From: Rhizobium sp. SL42
Lineage (GTDB): Bacteria; Pseudomonadota; Alphaproteobacteria; Rhizobiales; Rhizobiaceae
Direction of reading: 5' to 3'
Assembly (NCBI RefSeq): GCF_021729845.1
Contig: NZ_CP063397.1
Span: 634,001-698,000 of the forward strand
DNA: 64,000 bases
Under the pieces are notes generated by a model. That model saw only the letters and a program-made list of their open reading frames with translations, was not told the DNA's origin and did no database searches. Numbering within the stretch: position 1 is the first letter of the stretch; every line of letters starts with the position of its first letter. The position numbers and the translations under genes are program-made. This document shows, piece by piece, positions 1 to 9,749 of this stretch.

Positions 1-66
1 TGTCGTCTTTCCGACGCCACCTTTCTGGTTCGCGATAGTAATGATACGGTTTTTCTCGAAACCCAT
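1..66 (-). CDS. parA: Chromosome partitioning ATPase ParA, N-terminal fragment
   Basis: Only the first 22 codons are in the window; the gene runs off the left edge. The reverse complement reads MGFEKNRIITIANQKGGVGK followed by TT, which is the deviant Walker A motif of ParA/Soj. ParA is the ATPase that, with ParB bound at parS, moves the newly replicated origin to the cell pole. It lies 16 bases downstream of rsmG on the same strand, the usual rsmG-parA-parB order of Rhizobiales. The five parS-like sites in this window are its expected centromere. The identification is firm for the motif; the rest of the protein cannot be seen. Confidence 0.93.
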   Translation of the reverse strand, partial: MGFEKNRIITIANQKGGVGKTT

Positions 67-82
67 GCAGCCACCCGAAGTG

Positions 83-688
83 TTAGCCCTTGCGCTTCAG
101 CGAGGCGATTTCCAGTATGACGGAGTCAGCCTCTACAGCGCTCTGATGTAATACCAGATCAAACGTCCAGCGACCACGCGCTTTATCGATCTCCTCTTGG
201 TAATCCCGTCCTTTATGGAAAACCAGCCGCAATTCTGGATTCTTAAGCGACCAAGGTTCGGCGTAAACAAGCAGCAAATCGAGTTCCGCCAACGCCCTGG
301 CAGAGATTATATCCGCAACCGGCAACTTTATGGCGGCGTCCTCGATGCGCAGCGGATGAACGGTCCCCCGTCCACCCGTCTCAAGAAGCGCCATGCGCAG
401 GAAGCTCGCTTTCTTGTGATTGCTTTCGACAAGATCGACCCAACCCTGTCCCTGCTCGGCAAGCAAGATCGCGGTAACGATGCCAGGAAAACCACCGCCG
501 CTGCCCAGATCAATCCAATGTCGAGCATCAGGCACGATGTTTCGCAGCTGTAATGAATCGGCAATATGGCGGGTCCACAGCGTGTCAATGGTGGAGGGCG
601 CGACAAGATTGATCTTGGCCGACCATTTCATAAACAGTTCTGCAAAGCGCTGAAGTCGCTCTTGCGTTTCACGTGAAACATCAAGCAT
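83..688 (-). CDS. rsmG: 16S rRNA (guanine527-N7)-methyltransferase RsmG (GidB)
   Basis: RsmG uses SAM to methylate G527 of 16S rRNA. The 201-residue protein has the family landmarks: W..HI.DSLQL early on, the SAM-binding [13 protein letters not shown], and the later [12 protein letters not shown] segment. An in-frame ATG at 703 would add five residues. The start at 688 is preferred because AGGA lies 8 bases ahead of it and no ribosome site precedes 703. The gene is 26 bases downstream of mnmG and ahead of parA, the classic gidA-gidB-parA arrangement. A parS-like site (665-680) lies within its first codons, so the VSRET residues partly reflect that DNA site. Confidence 0.95.
   Translation of the reverse strand: MLDVSRETQERLQRFAELFMKWSAKINLVAPSTIDTLWTRHIADSLQLRNIVPDARHWIDLGSGGGFPGIVTAILLAEQGQGWVDLVESNHKKASFLRMALLETGGRGTVHPLRIEDAAIKLPVADIISARALAELDLLLVYAEPWSLKNPELRLVFHKGRDYQEEIDKARGRWTFDLVLHQSAVEADSVILEIASLKRKG
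665..680. other. parS-like centromere site 1, inside rsmG
   Basis: The 16 bases CGTTTCACGTGAAACA match the bacterial parS consensus TGTTTCACGTGAAACA at 15 of 16 positions and include the full palindromic core GTTTCACGTGAAAC. ParB would load here and spread. It is the site closest to parA. Confidence 0.9.
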
Positions 689-714
689 CAATTGATTCCT
701 CATAAAGTCACTTT

Positions 715-2586
715 TCAGCAGGCTTGTTTTAGATCACCGGCCCGCCGAAGATGAGCAATCAAAAGCGCAACCGCCGCGGGGGTCATACCTTCAATGCGAG
801 CAGCTTGTGCAATATTTTGTGGTCGCAAACGACTAAGCTTCTGCTTAAGCTCATTGGAAAGACCAGCCAAATCGTTATAGGCGAAATCCTGCGGGATGGC
901 TCTGGCCTCCTCCGAACGGACGGAAGCCACGTCATTCGCCTGGCGGGCAATATAGGTGCTGTAAAGAGCATCGATAGCGACTTGTCTCGCCAAACTTTGG
1001 TCAACGTCCCGGAGAGATGGCCAGACACGGCACAGATCCGCCCATTGAATCTCCGGATAGGCCAAAATTTCCCCCGCGCTGCGTTGACGACCATCCTGAT
1101 TGATATGCAGGCCAGCATTGGCCATTTCCGTTGGCGATGCGGTGAGCTCCGCGAGCGTCTTGTTCAGACCGGTCCGCGCCGTCTCATAGTCGGCGAACTT
1201 GATTGCCCGCTGATTGCTCACGCAACCGAGTTGCATCCCAAGCGGGGTCAAGCGCATATCGGCATTGTCCGCACGCAAGCTCAATCGATACTCGGCGCGC
1301 GACGTAAACATTCGGTAGGGTTCCGCGACGCCCCGCGATGTCAGATCATCGATCATCACGCCGATATAGGAATTCGTCCTACTGAAACTTTGCCCCGAAG
1401 ACCCTGCTGCAAAAAGAGCGGCGTTGATACCGGCGACCAGGCCCTGCGCCCCGGCTTCCTCATATCCCGTAGTCCCGTTGATCTGACCAGCCAGATACAA
1501 TCCTTTGGTTCCCTTGACGGCAAGGGTCAGATCCAGCTGTTGCGGATCGACAAAATCATACTCGATGGCATAACCCGGCTGTAAGATGGCGACATCTTCC
1601 AGGCCCGGGATGGATCGAATGAACGCCTCCTGAACCTCCTCTGGCAGGGAGGTCGATATGCCATTGGGATAGATGGTATGATCGTCGAGACCTTCCGGCT
1701 CAAGAAAGATCTGATGCCCATCGCGTTCACCAAAGCGATTGATCTTGTCTTCTATTGAAGGACAATAGCGCGGACCAACACCCTCGATCTGGCCTGAGTA
1801 CAGCGCTGAACGGTGAATGTTATCTCGAATAATGTTGTGCGTGGCCGCCACTGTCCGGGTAATGCCGCAGCTGATCTGAGGAGTGGTCACACGGTCTGTC
1901 ATGAAGGAGAAGGGGATAGGGTCACTATCCGCATCCTGCATCTCTAGGTTCGTCCAGTGAATCGTCCGCCCATCCAAACGAGCAGGTGTGCCCGTTTTCA
2001 AACGTCCCAATGTCAGGCCTAGCGCTTCCAGATCCTCGCTCAATCCGAGGGCAGGGGCTTCTCCTACGCGCCCTGCAGGGATCTTGCGGTCTCCAATATG
2101 GATCAAACCGCGCAGAAAAGTGCCACTGGTCAGAACCACGGCTCGTGCCGTAAGCTGCCGTTCGTCCTCGAGAATGACACCATTAATTTCGGTATCGTTA
2201 CGAATAAACCGACGGACGCCACCTTCGATAATTGTCAGATTAGGGACATCGGACAACATTGTCTGAACAGCCTGCCTGTACAGCTTGCGATCAGCCTGTG
2301 TCCGCGGACCCCAGACAGCAGGGCCCTTTTTTCGATTGAGCATACGAAACTGGATGCCACCAAGATCGGCGGCACGCCCCATAATGCCATCCAGCGCATC
2401 GATTTCGCGCACCAAGTGACCCTTACCCAGACCACCAATAGCGGGATTGCACGACATCGCGCCAATCGTGTCGCGCCGGTGGGTTACGAGTGCCGTGTTG
2501 GCGCCCATTCGCGCAGCTACGGCAGCTGCCTCGGTGCCAGCATGACCGCCGCCGACGACGATGACGTCAAACCTTAAATTTTCCAT
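715..2586 (-). CDS. mnmG: tRNA uridine-5-carboxymethylaminomethyl modification enzyme MnmG (GidA)
   Basis: MnmG is the FAD-dependent partner of MnmE. Together they put the (carboxymethyl)aminomethyl group on the wobble uridine U34 of certain tRNAs. The 623-residue length is normal. Residues 8-20 carry the FAD dinucleotide-binding motif [12 protein letters not shown], followed by the signature [23 protein letters not shown]; later come [11 protein letters not shown] and the C-terminal helical domain. It lies downstream of mnmE and upstream of rsmG on the same strand, so both subunits of the modification enzyme are made together. A parS-like site occupies the mnmE-mnmG junction. Confidence 0.97.
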   Translation of the reverse strand: MENLRFDVIVVGGGHAGTEAAAVAARMGANTALVTHRRDTIGAMSCNPAIGGLGKGHLVREIDALDGIMGRAADLGGIQFRMLNRKKGPAVWGPRTQADRKLYRQAVQTMLSDVPNLTIIEGGVRRFIRNDTEINGVILEDERQLTARAVVLTSGTFLRGLIHIGDRKIPAGRVGEAPALGLSEDLEALGLTLGRLKTGTPARLDGRTIHWTNLEMQDADSDPIPFSFMTDRVTTPQISCGITRTVAATHNIIRDNIHRSALYSGQIEGVGPRYCPSIEDKINRFGERDGHQIFLEPEGLDDHTIYPNGISTSLPEEVQEAFIRSIPGLEDVAILQPGYAIEYDFVDPQQLDLTLAVKGTKGLYLAGQINGTTGYEEAGAQGLVAGINAALFAAGSSGQSFSRTNSYIGVMIDDLTSRGVAEPYRMFTSRAEYRLSLRADNADMRLTPLGMQLGCVSNQRAIKFADYETARTGLNKTLAELTASPTEMANAGLHINQDGRQRSAGEILAYPEIQWADLCRVWPSLRDVDQSLARQVAIDALYSTYIARQANDVASVRSEEARAIPQDFAYNDLAGLSNELKQKLSRLRPQNIAQAARIEGMTPAAVALLIAHLRRAGDLKQAC

Positions 2587-2612
2587 GGTCTTAATTCCGA
2601 GTATCAGGCAGC

Positions 2613-2628
2613 TGTTTCACGTGAATCA
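2613..2628. other. parS-like centromere site 2, mnmG-mnmE junction
   Basis: TGTTTCACGTGAATCA matches the parS consensus at 15 of 16 positions. It spans the end of mnmE: the mnmE stop codon (2626-2628 on the minus strand) is made from its last three bases. It lies 27 bases ahead of the mnmG start. Confidence 0.88.
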
Positions 2629-3951
2629 CTTGCCAACGCAAAACTCTGCGAAAATCTTACCAAGAAGTGTTTCGGTATCGATTCGACCGGTAACGCGGGC
2701 CAAGTCATCGGCGCCCAACCGCAGTGACTCTGCCCTAATCTCGAGAGGGTAAGCAATCTGGTTGAGAGCATCGATCAGATGCAGTCTCGCGCTCGACAGG
2801 AGTTGTGCATGCCGCAATCGGCTGGGAATTGCAAGGCTATTCACCTGAACCCGCTTTTGCAATTCTGCAAGAATGCGGGATCGAAGTTCGTTCAGTCCAT
2901 TGCCCGTCGCCGTAGACAGCATCAGGTCGACAGATCGAACCGTATCCGAATCAATTCGGATGAGATCGCTCTTGGTCCCAACTTCCAATACGTGTGGATT
3001 GCTTATCTCGGCAATACTCTCGTCGATAGTCAGATCGACCAGATGGAGGACCAGATCGGCATCCTGGATCGATACCAGCGCTCGGCGAATTCCCTCGCGT
3101 TCCACTGGTTCATCGGTCGCTCTCAAACCTGCAGTATCGTAGAGATGGACCTTGTAGCCGGATAGATCCAATTCGCAGTGCAAGATATCGCGGGTGGTTC
3201 CGGCATAGTGGGTGACGATCGCTACATCCCGGTTTACCAGGGCATTAAGCAAACTCGATTTGCCAGCATTTGGTCGACCAGCGATGACAACCTTGAAGCC
3301 ATCGCGAATAATCTCGCCGGATTTCAGTTGGCTCAACACCTGGTCAAGCTCTCCGACAAGCGTCTCCACCTCGCGCCAAACCCGATCGGAGACTGCGCCG
3401 GGAATATCGCCTTCGTCACTGAAATCGAGCTCCGCCTCGATCATAGCCCGGCAAAAGATCAGGCGCTCCCGCCAGCCCTCATAGATCGAAGACAGGTGGC
3501 CATTGCTCTGTTCTGTGGCCAGCCGCCGTTGCATCTCGGTCTCGGCCGATAGCAAATCAGCCAAGCCCTCGATCTCGACCAGATCCATCTTGCCGTTTTC
3601 AAACGCCCTGCGGGAGAACTCTCCGGCTTCTGCCAGCCGGCAGCCGATGAATCCGGCTAAGGAATCCAATACTGCTGCAACGAGCGCCGGGCCGCCGTGC
3701 AGATGCATTTCGACACAGTCTTCCCCGGTAAATGAATTCGGACCAGGAAACAGGATGACCAAGCCACGGTCGAGCATCGACCCACTGGCGTCACGGATCG
3801 TGCGCAGAGCAGCGACCCTGGGTTCTGGCAAACCACCAACCATGCCGGCGGCAACGGAGCAGGCAAGCGGCCCACTCAACCGCACCACCGCCACCCCGGC
3901 GGGGAGACCGCCGGAAGCCAGGGCAAATATGGTATCGCGGGGTACAGTCAT
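2626..3951 (-). CDS. mnmE: tRNA modification GTPase MnmE (TrmE)
   Basis: MnmE is a GTPase that works with MnmG on U34 of tRNA. The 441-residue protein shows the formyl-tetrahydrofolate-binding N-terminal domain, then the G domain with P-loop GRPNAGKSS (near residue 220), TTRDI, DTAGLR and GTKSD, and the family C-terminus ending FCVGK with the conserved Cys. The frame opens three codons earlier (3960), but MTVPRDTIFALASG fits family N-termini better; neither start has an ideal ribosome site. An intrinsic terminator separates it from rho upstream, so it is probably transcribed from its own promoter. Confidence 0.95.
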   Translation of the reverse strand: MTVPRDTIFALASGGLPAGVAVVRLSGPLACSVAAGMVGGLPEPRVAALRTIRDASGSMLDRGLVILFPGPNSFTGEDCVEMHLHGGPALVAAVLDSLAGFIGCRLAEAGEFSRRAFENGKMDLVEIEGLADLLSAETEMQRRLATEQSNGHLSSIYEGWRERLIFCRAMIEAELDFSDEGDIPGAVSDRVWREVETLVGELDQVLSQLKSGEIIRDGFKVVIAGRPNAGKSSLLNALVNRDVAIVTHYAGTTRDILHCELDLSGYKVHLYDTAGLRATDEPVEREGIRRALVSIQDADLVLHLVDLTIDESIAEISNPHVLEVGTKSDLIRIDSDTVRSVDLMLSTATGNGLNELRSRILAELQKRVQVNSLAIPSRLRHAQLLSSARLHLIDALNQIAYPLEIRAESLRLGADDLARVTGRIDTETLLGKIFAEFCVGK

Positions 3952-3975
3952 GCAGATCATCTGCCTGGGATGAAC

Positions 3976-4000
3976 GAAAAAACCGGCCCGACGGGCCGGT
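3976..4000 (-). terminator. Intrinsic terminator of rho
   Basis: Read on the minus strand, the 8-bp stem ACCGGCCC/GGGCCGGT has a 3-base loop (3982-4000) and is followed by six T residues (3977-3982). It begins 7 bases after the rho stop codon. Confidence 0.9.
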
Positions 4001-4006
4001 CTCTGA

Positions 4007-5272
4007 TCAGGTGTTCATCGAATCGAAGAAGTCGCCATTGTTCTTCGTCTGCTTGAGCTTGTCGATGAGGAACTCGATCGCATCGGTGGTGCCCATCGGG
4101 GCCAGGATACGGCGTAGCACAAAGATCTTCTGGAGATCCTGGCGTGGGACGAGCAGGTCTTCCTTACGCGTACCCGACTTCAGAATGTCCATCGACGGGA
4201 AGATACGTTTGTCGGCAACCTTGCGATCAAGCACGATTTCCGAGTTGCCCGTACCCTTGAATTCTTCGAAGATGACTTCATCCATGCGGCTGCCGGTGTC
4301 GATCAGGGCCGTCGCGATGATCGTCAGCGAACCGCCCTCTTCGATGTTACGCGCAGCGCCAAAGAACCGCTTCGGGCGTTGAAGGGCATTGGCATCCACA
4401 CCACCGGTCAGGACCTTGCCGGAAGACGGAACCACCGTGTTGTAGGCTCGACCAAGACGGGTGATCGAGTCGAGCAGGATGACCACATCGCGGCCGTGCT
4501 CGACAAGCCGCTTGGCCTTCTCGATGACCATTTCGGCCACCTGGACGTGCCGAACTGCCGGCTCATCGAAGGTCGAAGACACAACTTCGCCCTTCACCGA
4601 GCGCTGCATGTCGGTAACTTCTTCCGGCCGTTCATCGATCAGCAGAACGATCAGGTAGCATTCCGGATGGTTTGCTGTGATCGAATGAGCAATGTTCTGC
4701 AGCAGTACCGTCTTACCGGTGCGTGGCGGAGCGACGATCAAGCCGCGCTGCCCCTTGCCGAGTGGCGCAACGAGATCGATCACACGGGCCGAAAGGTCTT
4801 TCGTTGTCGGAATATCCAGTTCCATCTTGAAGCGCTCGTTCGGATAGAGCGGCGTCAGATTGTCGAAGTGCACCTTGTGGCGGATCTTCTCAGGGTCTTC
4901 GAAATTGATTGTATTGACCTTGAGCAGCGCGAAATAGCGTTCGCCTTCCTTGGGCCCACGGATGGGTCCCTCGACGGTATCGCCTGTCTTCAGGGAGAAT
5001 CTGCGGATCTGCGACGGCGAGATATAGATGTCGTCCGGGCCCGGCAGGTAGTTGGCATTGGCCGAACGCAGGAAGCCGAAGCCATCCTGAAGAACTTCAA
5101 CGACGCCTTCGCCGATGATTTCCACATCCTGGCTCGCCAGCATCTTGAGGATCGCAAACATCAGCTCCTGCTTGCGCATGGTGCTTGCATTTTCGACTTC
5201 GAGCGATTCGGCGAAAGTCAGCAGATCGGTCGGCGATTTGCTTTTAAGTTCTTGTAGCTTCATTTCAGCCAT
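4007..5272 (-). CDS. rho: Transcription termination factor Rho
   Basis: Rho is the hexameric RNA helicase that ends transcription at Rho-dependent sites. At 421 residues it has normal length. The N-terminal helical part ([14 protein letters not shown]) is followed by the cold-shock RNA-binding domain with GFGFLRS, then the RecA-like ATPase with Walker [13 protein letters not shown], Walker [16 protein letters not shown] and the [10 protein letters not shown] loop. No purine-rich ribosome site is obvious ahead of the ATG. The 196-base leader to hemJ leaves room for the autoregulation known for rho in other bacteria, but no specific element is visible. It has its own intrinsic terminator. Confidence 0.97.
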   Translation of the reverse strand: MAEMKLQELKSKSPTDLLTFAESLEVENASTMRKQELMFAILKMLASQDVEIIGEGVVEVLQDGFGFLRSANANYLPGPDDIYISPSQIRRFSLKTGDTVEGPIRGPKEGERYFALLKVNTINFEDPEKIRHKVHFDNLTPLYPNERFKMELDIPTTKDLSARVIDLVAPLGKGQRGLIVAPPRTGKTVLLQNIAHSITANHPECYLIVLLIDERPEEVTDMQRSVKGEVVSSTFDEPAVRHVQVAEMVIEKAKRLVEHGRDVVILLDSITRLGRAYNTVVPSSGKVLTGGVDANALQRPKRFFGAARNIEEGGSLTIIATALIDTGSRMDEVIFEEFKGTGNSEIVLDRKVADKRIFPSMDILKSGTRKEDLLVPRQDLQKIFVLRRILAPMGTTDAIEFLIDKLKQTKNNGDFFDSMNT

Positions 5273-5468
5273 GAAGAGGGACCACGTCAGGTTTTTATTT
5301 TATGGGGAACGGCGAGCTGATGGAATTCGGTGCGATCGCGAAGTGCCGCAAATGACTGAATGTTACGCAAGCCAAAAAGATGAGATGGCGCGAAAATAGC
5401 GAGTCAGCGATTTCACCGCAAGCGAAAACCCGGCACTTGTAAAAATAAAGCGCGAAACGCCATTTCAG

Positions 5469-6008
5469 TCAGAATGGCTTGACGACCACGAATACCACGA
5501 TGGCAATCATCAGCACCGTCGGCACTTCGTTCATCAGCCGCCAATGGCGCGCATTGCCAACATACACGCCACGTCCAAAGGAGCGAACCGCTTTCGAGAA
5601 ATATCCGTGCACGGCCGAAAGCAACACGACGCATGCAAGCTTTGCATGGAGCCAGCCGCCCTGAAAACCATAGACGGACCAGGCGAGATAGAGCCCGAGA
5701 ACCCAGCTGACGATCATCGCGGGGTTCATGATCACCCCCATCAGCCGACTTTCCATTACGGCAAATGTCCGCGCCTGATCCGAATCCGGCTCACAGTCTC
5801 CATGATAGATAAAAAGCCGAGGCAGATAGAGCAGACCGGCCATCCAGGAGATGACCGCAATCACGTGCAGTGACTTGATCCAGAGATAGGCTTCGTCGGC
5901 GCCGAATATCACAATGACAAGACCGATCAGCGTAAACAGGGCAAGAGCCCCGGCAGCTCTGCGGGCCGCCCTGCGCCCTGGACTGCGATCGGCCTGCTTG
6001 TCCATCAT
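5469..6008 (-). CDS. hemJ: Protoporphyrinogen IX oxidase HemJ
   Basis: HemJ is the membrane protoporphyrinogen oxidase of bacteria lacking HemY and HemG, and acts late in haem synthesis. The 179-residue protein has about four hydrophobic segments. The conserved WIKSLHVIAVISWMAGLLYL holds the essential His, and LPRLFIYH follows. The start at 6008 is chosen because ATGATG directly follows the hemE stop codon (TGAGATGATG); the longer frame from 6038 would overlap hemE by 29 bases. The hemE-hemJ pairing supports coupled expression of haem enzymes. Confidence 0.9.
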   Translation of the reverse strand: MMDKQADRSPGRRAARRAAGALALFTLIGLVIVIFGADEAYLWIKSLHVIAVISWMAGLLYLPRLFIYHGDCEPDSDQARTFAVMESRLMGVIMNPAMIVSWVLGLYLAWSVYGFQGGWLHAKLACVVLLSAVHGYFSKAVRSFGRGVYVGNARHWRLMNEVPTVLMIAIVVFVVVKPF

Positions 6009-6009
6009 C

Positions 6010-7041
6010 TCACCCGTTCCGGCGTACCTGATTGACAAGATCCGTCACATGGTCCGGATTTGCCTGTGGCGTAATGCCATGACCGAGATTGAAGATCAGC
6101 GGCCCATTGCCCAGCGCCTGGAGGATCGCATCAACACCCTCTGTCAACGCGGCGCCGCCGGCGACGACCCGCATCGGATCAAGATTGCCCTGCACCGGCC
6201 CATCCTTCTGCAGATCGGCAGCAAAGCTCAAGGGCACCGACCAGTCCAGCCCAATCGCATCCGCGCGCGTCTTTTGTCGATAGGTTTTCAGCATCACGCC
6301 GGCACCCTTGGCAAAGGCGATAATCTTGGCGGAGGGGCGGCGCGACTTCACCGAACGGATGATCCGGGCAACGGGCCGAACACAGAATTTCTCAAACTCT
6401 GCCTCTCCCAACACGCCTGCCCATGAATCGAAAATCTGTACTGCGTCGGCGCCAGCATCGATCTGGGCTACGAGGTAATCCGCAGATACATCCGCCAGAA
6501 AATCGAGAAGACGGAGAAAAGCATCCGGATGCTGGTAAGCAAACAGGCGGGCAGGCGCTTGGTCAGGCGTCCCGTGTCCGGCAATCATATAGGTCGCAAC
6601 CGTCCAGGGTGCCCCGCAAAAACCCAGCAGCGTTGTCTCTTGCGGCAACGCCTGGCGCAATCGTGAGACCGTCTGCATGACCGGTTTGAGATGATCGAGT
6701 ATCCCATTTTCGGAAAGCCCGCTGATCCCGTCCGCATCAATAGGATCCATTTGCGGCCCATGCCCTTCGGTGAAGCGGACATTGCGCTTCAGGGCATCGG
6801 GAATAACCAGGATATCTGAAAACAGAATTGCCGCATCGAAGGCATACCGGCGAATTGGCTGAAGGGTCACTTCGGTTGCAAGCTCTGGCGAATAACAGAG
6901 ATCCAGGAAACTGCCGGCCTGCTGACGTGTCTGGCGATATTCAGGAAGATAGCGCCCTGCCTGTCTCATAAGCCAGATCGGCGGAGGCGAGACCGTTGCT
7001 CCGTTCAACACATTCAGGACTTTACGGTTCGCAGCACTCAA
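6010..7041 (-). CDS. hemE: Uroporphyrinogen decarboxylase HemE
   Basis: HemE removes four carboxyl groups from uroporphyrinogen III to give coproporphyrinogen III. The 343-residue reading has the N-terminal signature [17 protein letters not shown], then [13 protein letters not shown] in the middle and FNLGHGI near the end. The open frame extends to an ATG at 7119, but those 26 extra residues resemble nothing in the family and run into AT-rich DNA. A TTG at 7041, preceded by AAAGGG at 8 bases, gives [14 protein letters not shown] and the usual family length. TTG at 7047 is an alternative. hemE flanks the origin in several alphaproteobacteria. Confidence 0.93.
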   Translation of the reverse strand: MSAANRKVLNVLNGATVSPPPIWLMRQAGRYLPEYRQTRQQAGSFLDLCYSPELATEVTLQPIRRYAFDAAILFSDILVIPDALKRNVRFTEGHGPQMDPIDADGISGLSENGILDHLKPVMQTVSRLRQALPQETTLLGFCGAPWTVATYMIAGHGTPDQAPARLFAYQHPDAFLRLLDFLADVSADYLVAQIDAGADAVQIFDSWAGVLGEAEFEKFCVRPVARIIRSVKSRRPSAKIIAFAKGAGVMLKTYRQKTRADAIGLDWSVPLSFAADLQKDGPVQGNLDPMRVVAGGAALTEGVDAILQALGNGPLIFNLGHGITPQANPDHVTDLVNQVRRNG

Positions 7042-7445
7042 GGCCAAGGCCCTTTCAAAAAAGAAAAGATATATAGACTCTTCTTCTATTTCTAAGAGTC
7101 GGTGGATATCAAGGATCAATGCCGCTCCACCGGTTTTGCCTCACTGGGCGAGATTCGAACAAATAGCGTGAGATCTTTTCAGCGAGAAAACTAGCTTCTG
7201 GGGAAAAGGCAAAATTAACTCGTTGATTCAGCCGGATAGCGTGGATGTTAACACGCGACATTCTGTGGAAAATGTCCAGCGACCTGTCCAAGGCTGCGAC
7301 TTCTTAACACAATCCACAGGCTCCCCAAACGCCACGCCCTGTCATCGCCGACTGTGGATAAATCACCACTTTTCCGCTTGCCTTGCCTCGGTCCCGACCG
7401 CTAGCTGTGTTTATCCCGGATTATCAACAGGCGACGGAGAACAAC
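7042..7445. other. oriC: Putative chromosomal replication origin (oriC), hemE-ppsR intergenic region
   Basis: This 404-base gap between divergent hemE and the PpsR-like gene matches the hemE-linked origin position described for Caulobacter, Rickettsia and Sinorhizobium. It holds one perfect DnaA box TGTGGATAA (7353-7361), near-perfect boxes TGTGGAAAA (7264-7272) and TTATCAACA (7421-7429), and a weaker AATCCACA (7311-7318). An AT-rich segment lies at about 7055-7095. Four GANTC methylation sites occur at 7076-7080, 7096-7100, 7152-7156 and 7225-7229; the first two form the arms of an inverted repeat GACTCTT/AAGAGTC (7076-7100). TTAAC half-sites at 7215, 7248 and 7304 resemble CtrA half-sites, but no full two-part site is present. 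Origin function is inferred from position and boxes. Confidence 0.82.
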
Positions 7446-8267
7446 GTGGAGAACCGGAAAAACTTCTTCCATCTCCACCTGATTTCTGACTCGACGGGGG
7501 AGACTCTGATCTCGGCAGGGCGCGCAGCGGCCGCCCAGTTTCGTGGATCGAATGCAATCGAGCATGTCTATCCATTGATCCGCAGCAAGAAGCAGATCAA
7601 CGCGTTGATCGAAGCGATCGATCGTGAACCTGGCATTGTACTGTACACGATCGTCGATGCCGATCTCGCGGCATTGATCGAAACGAGCTGCCACGAACTT
7701 GGTTTGCCTTGTGTCAATGTTCTGGCGCCGATCATCGAGAAATTCCAGACCTATCTCGGCGCGCCCTCGCGCGGCAGGGTAGGGGCGCAACATGTCTTGA
7801 ATGCGGAATATTTCGCCCGCATCGAAGCGCTGAACTTCACCATGGATCATGACGACGGACAGGCGCCGGAGGACTATGACGAGGCTGATGTCGTGATCAT
7901 CGGCATCAGCCGGACGTCCAAGACACCGACAAGTATCTATCTTGCAAACCGCGGCATCAAGACTGCGAACATTCCCATTGTCCCGGGTGTCGCGCTGCCG
8001 GACAGTTTGCTTGCAGCGACCCGGCCCCTGATCGTCGGTCTGATCGCCACATCGGACCGTATCTCCCAGGTGCGGGAAAATCGGATTCTGGGAACCACAG
8101 CTGGTTATGATCGCAGCGACTATGTCGATCGCGCCTCCATTACCGAAGAGTTGAAATATGCTCGCGCGCTGTGCGCACGTAACAACTGGCCGATCATCGA
8201 TGTGACGCGCCGGTCGATCGAGGAAACAGCTGCCGCGATCGTTGCCCTGCGACCCAAGCTGCGTTAA
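7446..8267 (+). CDS. ppsR: PEP synthase regulatory protein / kinase-pyrophosphorylase (DUF299 family)
   Basis: Members of this family are bifunctional ADP-dependent kinase and Pi-dependent pyrophosphorylase enzymes acting on PEP synthetase (PpsR) or pyruvate phosphate dikinase. The target here is unknown. The 273-residue protein has the N-terminal [12 protein letters not shown] and the nucleotide-binding [18 protein letters not shown] near residue 155. A GTG at 7446 preceded by GGAGA at 5 bases gives [16 protein letters not shown], a typical family start; the ATG at 7383 would run through a DnaA box. The RP001-type gene next to hemE at other alphaproteobacterial origins is, as I recall, of this family. 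Confidence 0.9.
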   Translation: MENRKNFFHLHLISDSTGETLISAGRAAAAQFRGSNAIEHVYPLIRSKKQINALIEAIDREPGIVLYTIVDADLAALIETSCHELGLPCVNVLAPIIEKFQTYLGAPSRGRVGAQHVLNAEYFARIEALNFTMDHDDGQAPEDYDEADVVIIGISRTSKTPTSIYLANRGIKTANIPIVPGVALPDSLLAATRPLIVGLIATSDRISQVRENRILGTTAGYDRSDYVDRASITEELKYARALCARNNWPIIDVTRRSIEETAAAIVALRPKLR

Positions 8268-8299
8268 GCGAATCCAGCCATTTTGCACGGGATGTCGCC

Positions 8300-8899
8300 A
8301 TGACCGAACACCTGATCCTTGCCTCCGGCAGCCAAGCCCGACGCGAGTTACTCCGCAATGCCGGATTGGCTTTTGCCGCTGAGCCGGCTCGTGTCGATGA
8401 ACGTGCCATCGAGAATGGCTTGCCTGATGATCTGCGGACGCCGCAAGGCGTTGCCGAGCAGCTTGCCATTGCCAAGGCAAGAGAAGTATCCGCACGACAT
8501 CCGGCCGCTATCGTCATCGGCTGCGATCAGACCATGTCACTCGGTGACCAGCTGTTTCACAAGGCACCGGATCGCGCGCACGCACATGCAACATTGAAAG
8601 CCCTGTGCGGGCAGACGCATCATCTCAACAGTGCGGTCTGCCTTGTCCGCGATAGCGACGTTCTCTGGTCCCATGTCGGCATCGCCAGAATGACCATGCG
8701 CGATTTTTCCAGCACGTTTCTGGAGGAGTATCTCGACCGAAATCTGGTGCGCATTCTCGGCAGTGTCGGATGCTATCAATTGGAGGGCGAGGGAATACAA
8801 CTCTTTGATGCCTTCGATGGTGATTATTTCACCATCTTGGGGCTGCCGATGTTACCCCTTCTCGCGACGCTGCGCACACTGGGCATTAACCATGCATGA
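8300..8899 (+). CDS. maf: Maf-family nucleotide pyrophosphatase
   Basis: Maf/YceF proteins hydrolyse modified or canonical nucleoside triphosphates to monophosphates as a house-cleaning step and are linked to cell division. The 199-residue protein starts [19 protein letters not shown], the family N-terminus, and keeps VIGCDQT and the [16 protein letters not shown] segment. It sits 32 bases after the PpsR-like gene. Its 3' end overlaps aroE by 8 bases, so the genes from here to dnaQ form one operon. The substrate subfamily (UTP/TTP or m7GTP) cannot be settled by eye. Confidence 0.92.
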   Translation: MTEHLILASGSQARRELLRNAGLAFAAEPARVDERAIENGLPDDLRTPQGVAEQLAIAKAREVSARHPAAIVIGCDQTMSLGDQLFHKAPDRAHAHATLKALCGQTHHLNSAVCLVRDSDVLWSHVGIARMTMRDFSSTFLEEYLDRNLVRILGSVGCYQLEGEGIQLFDAFDGDYFTILGLPMLPLLATLRTLGINHA

Positions 8900-9749
8900 T
8901 TCACGTGAAACATTTTCGCTGCGGGCCTTTGTTGCCGGCTATCCAATAAAGCATTCCCGCTCGCCGCTCATTCACGGTTTCTGGCTGAAACAATTCGGCC
9001 TGACCGGAAGCTATGAGAAAGTCGAAGTCGCGCCGGAGGATTTTGCCGGCTTCGTTCAACGCCTGAAAATGGAAGGCACATATCGCGGCGGCAATACCAC
9101 CATCCCGCATAAGGAGGAAGCCTTTCGCCTTGCCGACCGGCCCGACGTGATCTGCGAGGAACTGGGTGCGGCAAACACCCTGTGGATGGAAGACGGTGCT
9201 TTGTGCGCCACAAACACAGACGGCTTCGGCTTTACAGCGAACCTCGATGCAAGCCATCAGGCGTGGGACCGGGTTGATGTCGCTGTCGTGCTCGGGGCGG
9301 GCGGTGCGAGCCGCGCGATCGTTCAAGCGCTGCGCGACCGCGGTCTGGCTGAGATCCACGTGGTAAACCGCTCTGTCGCGCGCGCGCAGGAATTGGCCGA
9401 CCGCTTTGGCCGACCGCTTCGGGCGCATGGGCTTGCGGCCTTGCCGGAGTTGCTGCAAGGCGCTGGCCTTTTCGTCAATACCAGCTCATTGGGCATGGAT
9501 GGGACTCCGGCTCCTGATCTTCCGTTTGCCGGCATGCGACCGGATGCTCTCGTGGCAGATATTGTCTACGTGCCGCTCAAAACGCCATTCATGCGTCAGG
9601 CAGAGAGCGTTGGATTGGCGACAGTAGACGGTCTCGGCATGTTACTGCACCAGGCCGTTCCGGGTTTCGAGAAATGGTTCGGCCGCCGTCCCGAGGTCAC
9701 GCCAGAATTGCGCAACCTTGTCCTCGCAGACATCGGTGACCCGGCATGA
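8892..9749 (+). CDS. aroE: Shikimate dehydrogenase AroE
   Basis: AroE reduces 3-dehydroshikimate to shikimate with NADPH in the aromatic amino acid pathway. The 285-residue protein has the shikimate-binding [13 protein letters not shown], the catalytic Lys region NTTIPHKE, the NADP-binding GAGGASRAI and the C-terminal [10 protein letters not shown]. The start at 8892 overlaps the maf stop codon (ATGCATGA). A parS-like site (8897-8912) covers codons 2-7 and encodes part of HDSRET, so this N-terminus, like that of rsmG, seems shaped by the DNA element. The gene also overlaps coaE by 4 bases. Confidence 0.95.
   Translation: MHDSRETFSLRAFVAGYPIKHSRSPLIHGFWLKQFGLTGSYEKVEVAPEDFAGFVQRLKMEGTYRGGNTTIPHKEEAFRLADRPDVICEELGAANTLWMEDGALCATNTDGFGFTANLDASHQAWDRVDVAVVLGAGGASRAIVQALRDRGLAEIHVVNRSVARAQELADRFGRPLRAHGLAALPELLQGAGLFVNTSSLGMDGTPAPDLPFAGMRPDALVADIVYVPLKTPFMRQAESVGLATVDGLGMLLHQAVPGFEKWFGRRPEVTPELRNLVLADIGDPA
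8897..8912. other. parS-like centromere site 3, at the aroE start
   Basis: TGATTCACGTGAAACA matches the parS consensus at 15 of 16 positions. It overlaps the maf stop codon and the first codons of aroE. It lies on the far side of the putative origin from sites 1 and 2. Confidence 0.86.

Noticed and set aside
7130..7165. T-arm-like GTTCGAATC on the minus strand near hemE, suggesting a tRNA
   Set aside because: No matching acceptor stem, D arm or anticodon arm could be found around it. The GATTC is better read as a GANTC site.
7215..7310. CtrA binding sites in oriC
   Set aside because: Only TTAAC half-sites are present; the second TTAA at 7-base spacing is missing in each case, so no separate CtrA feature is called.
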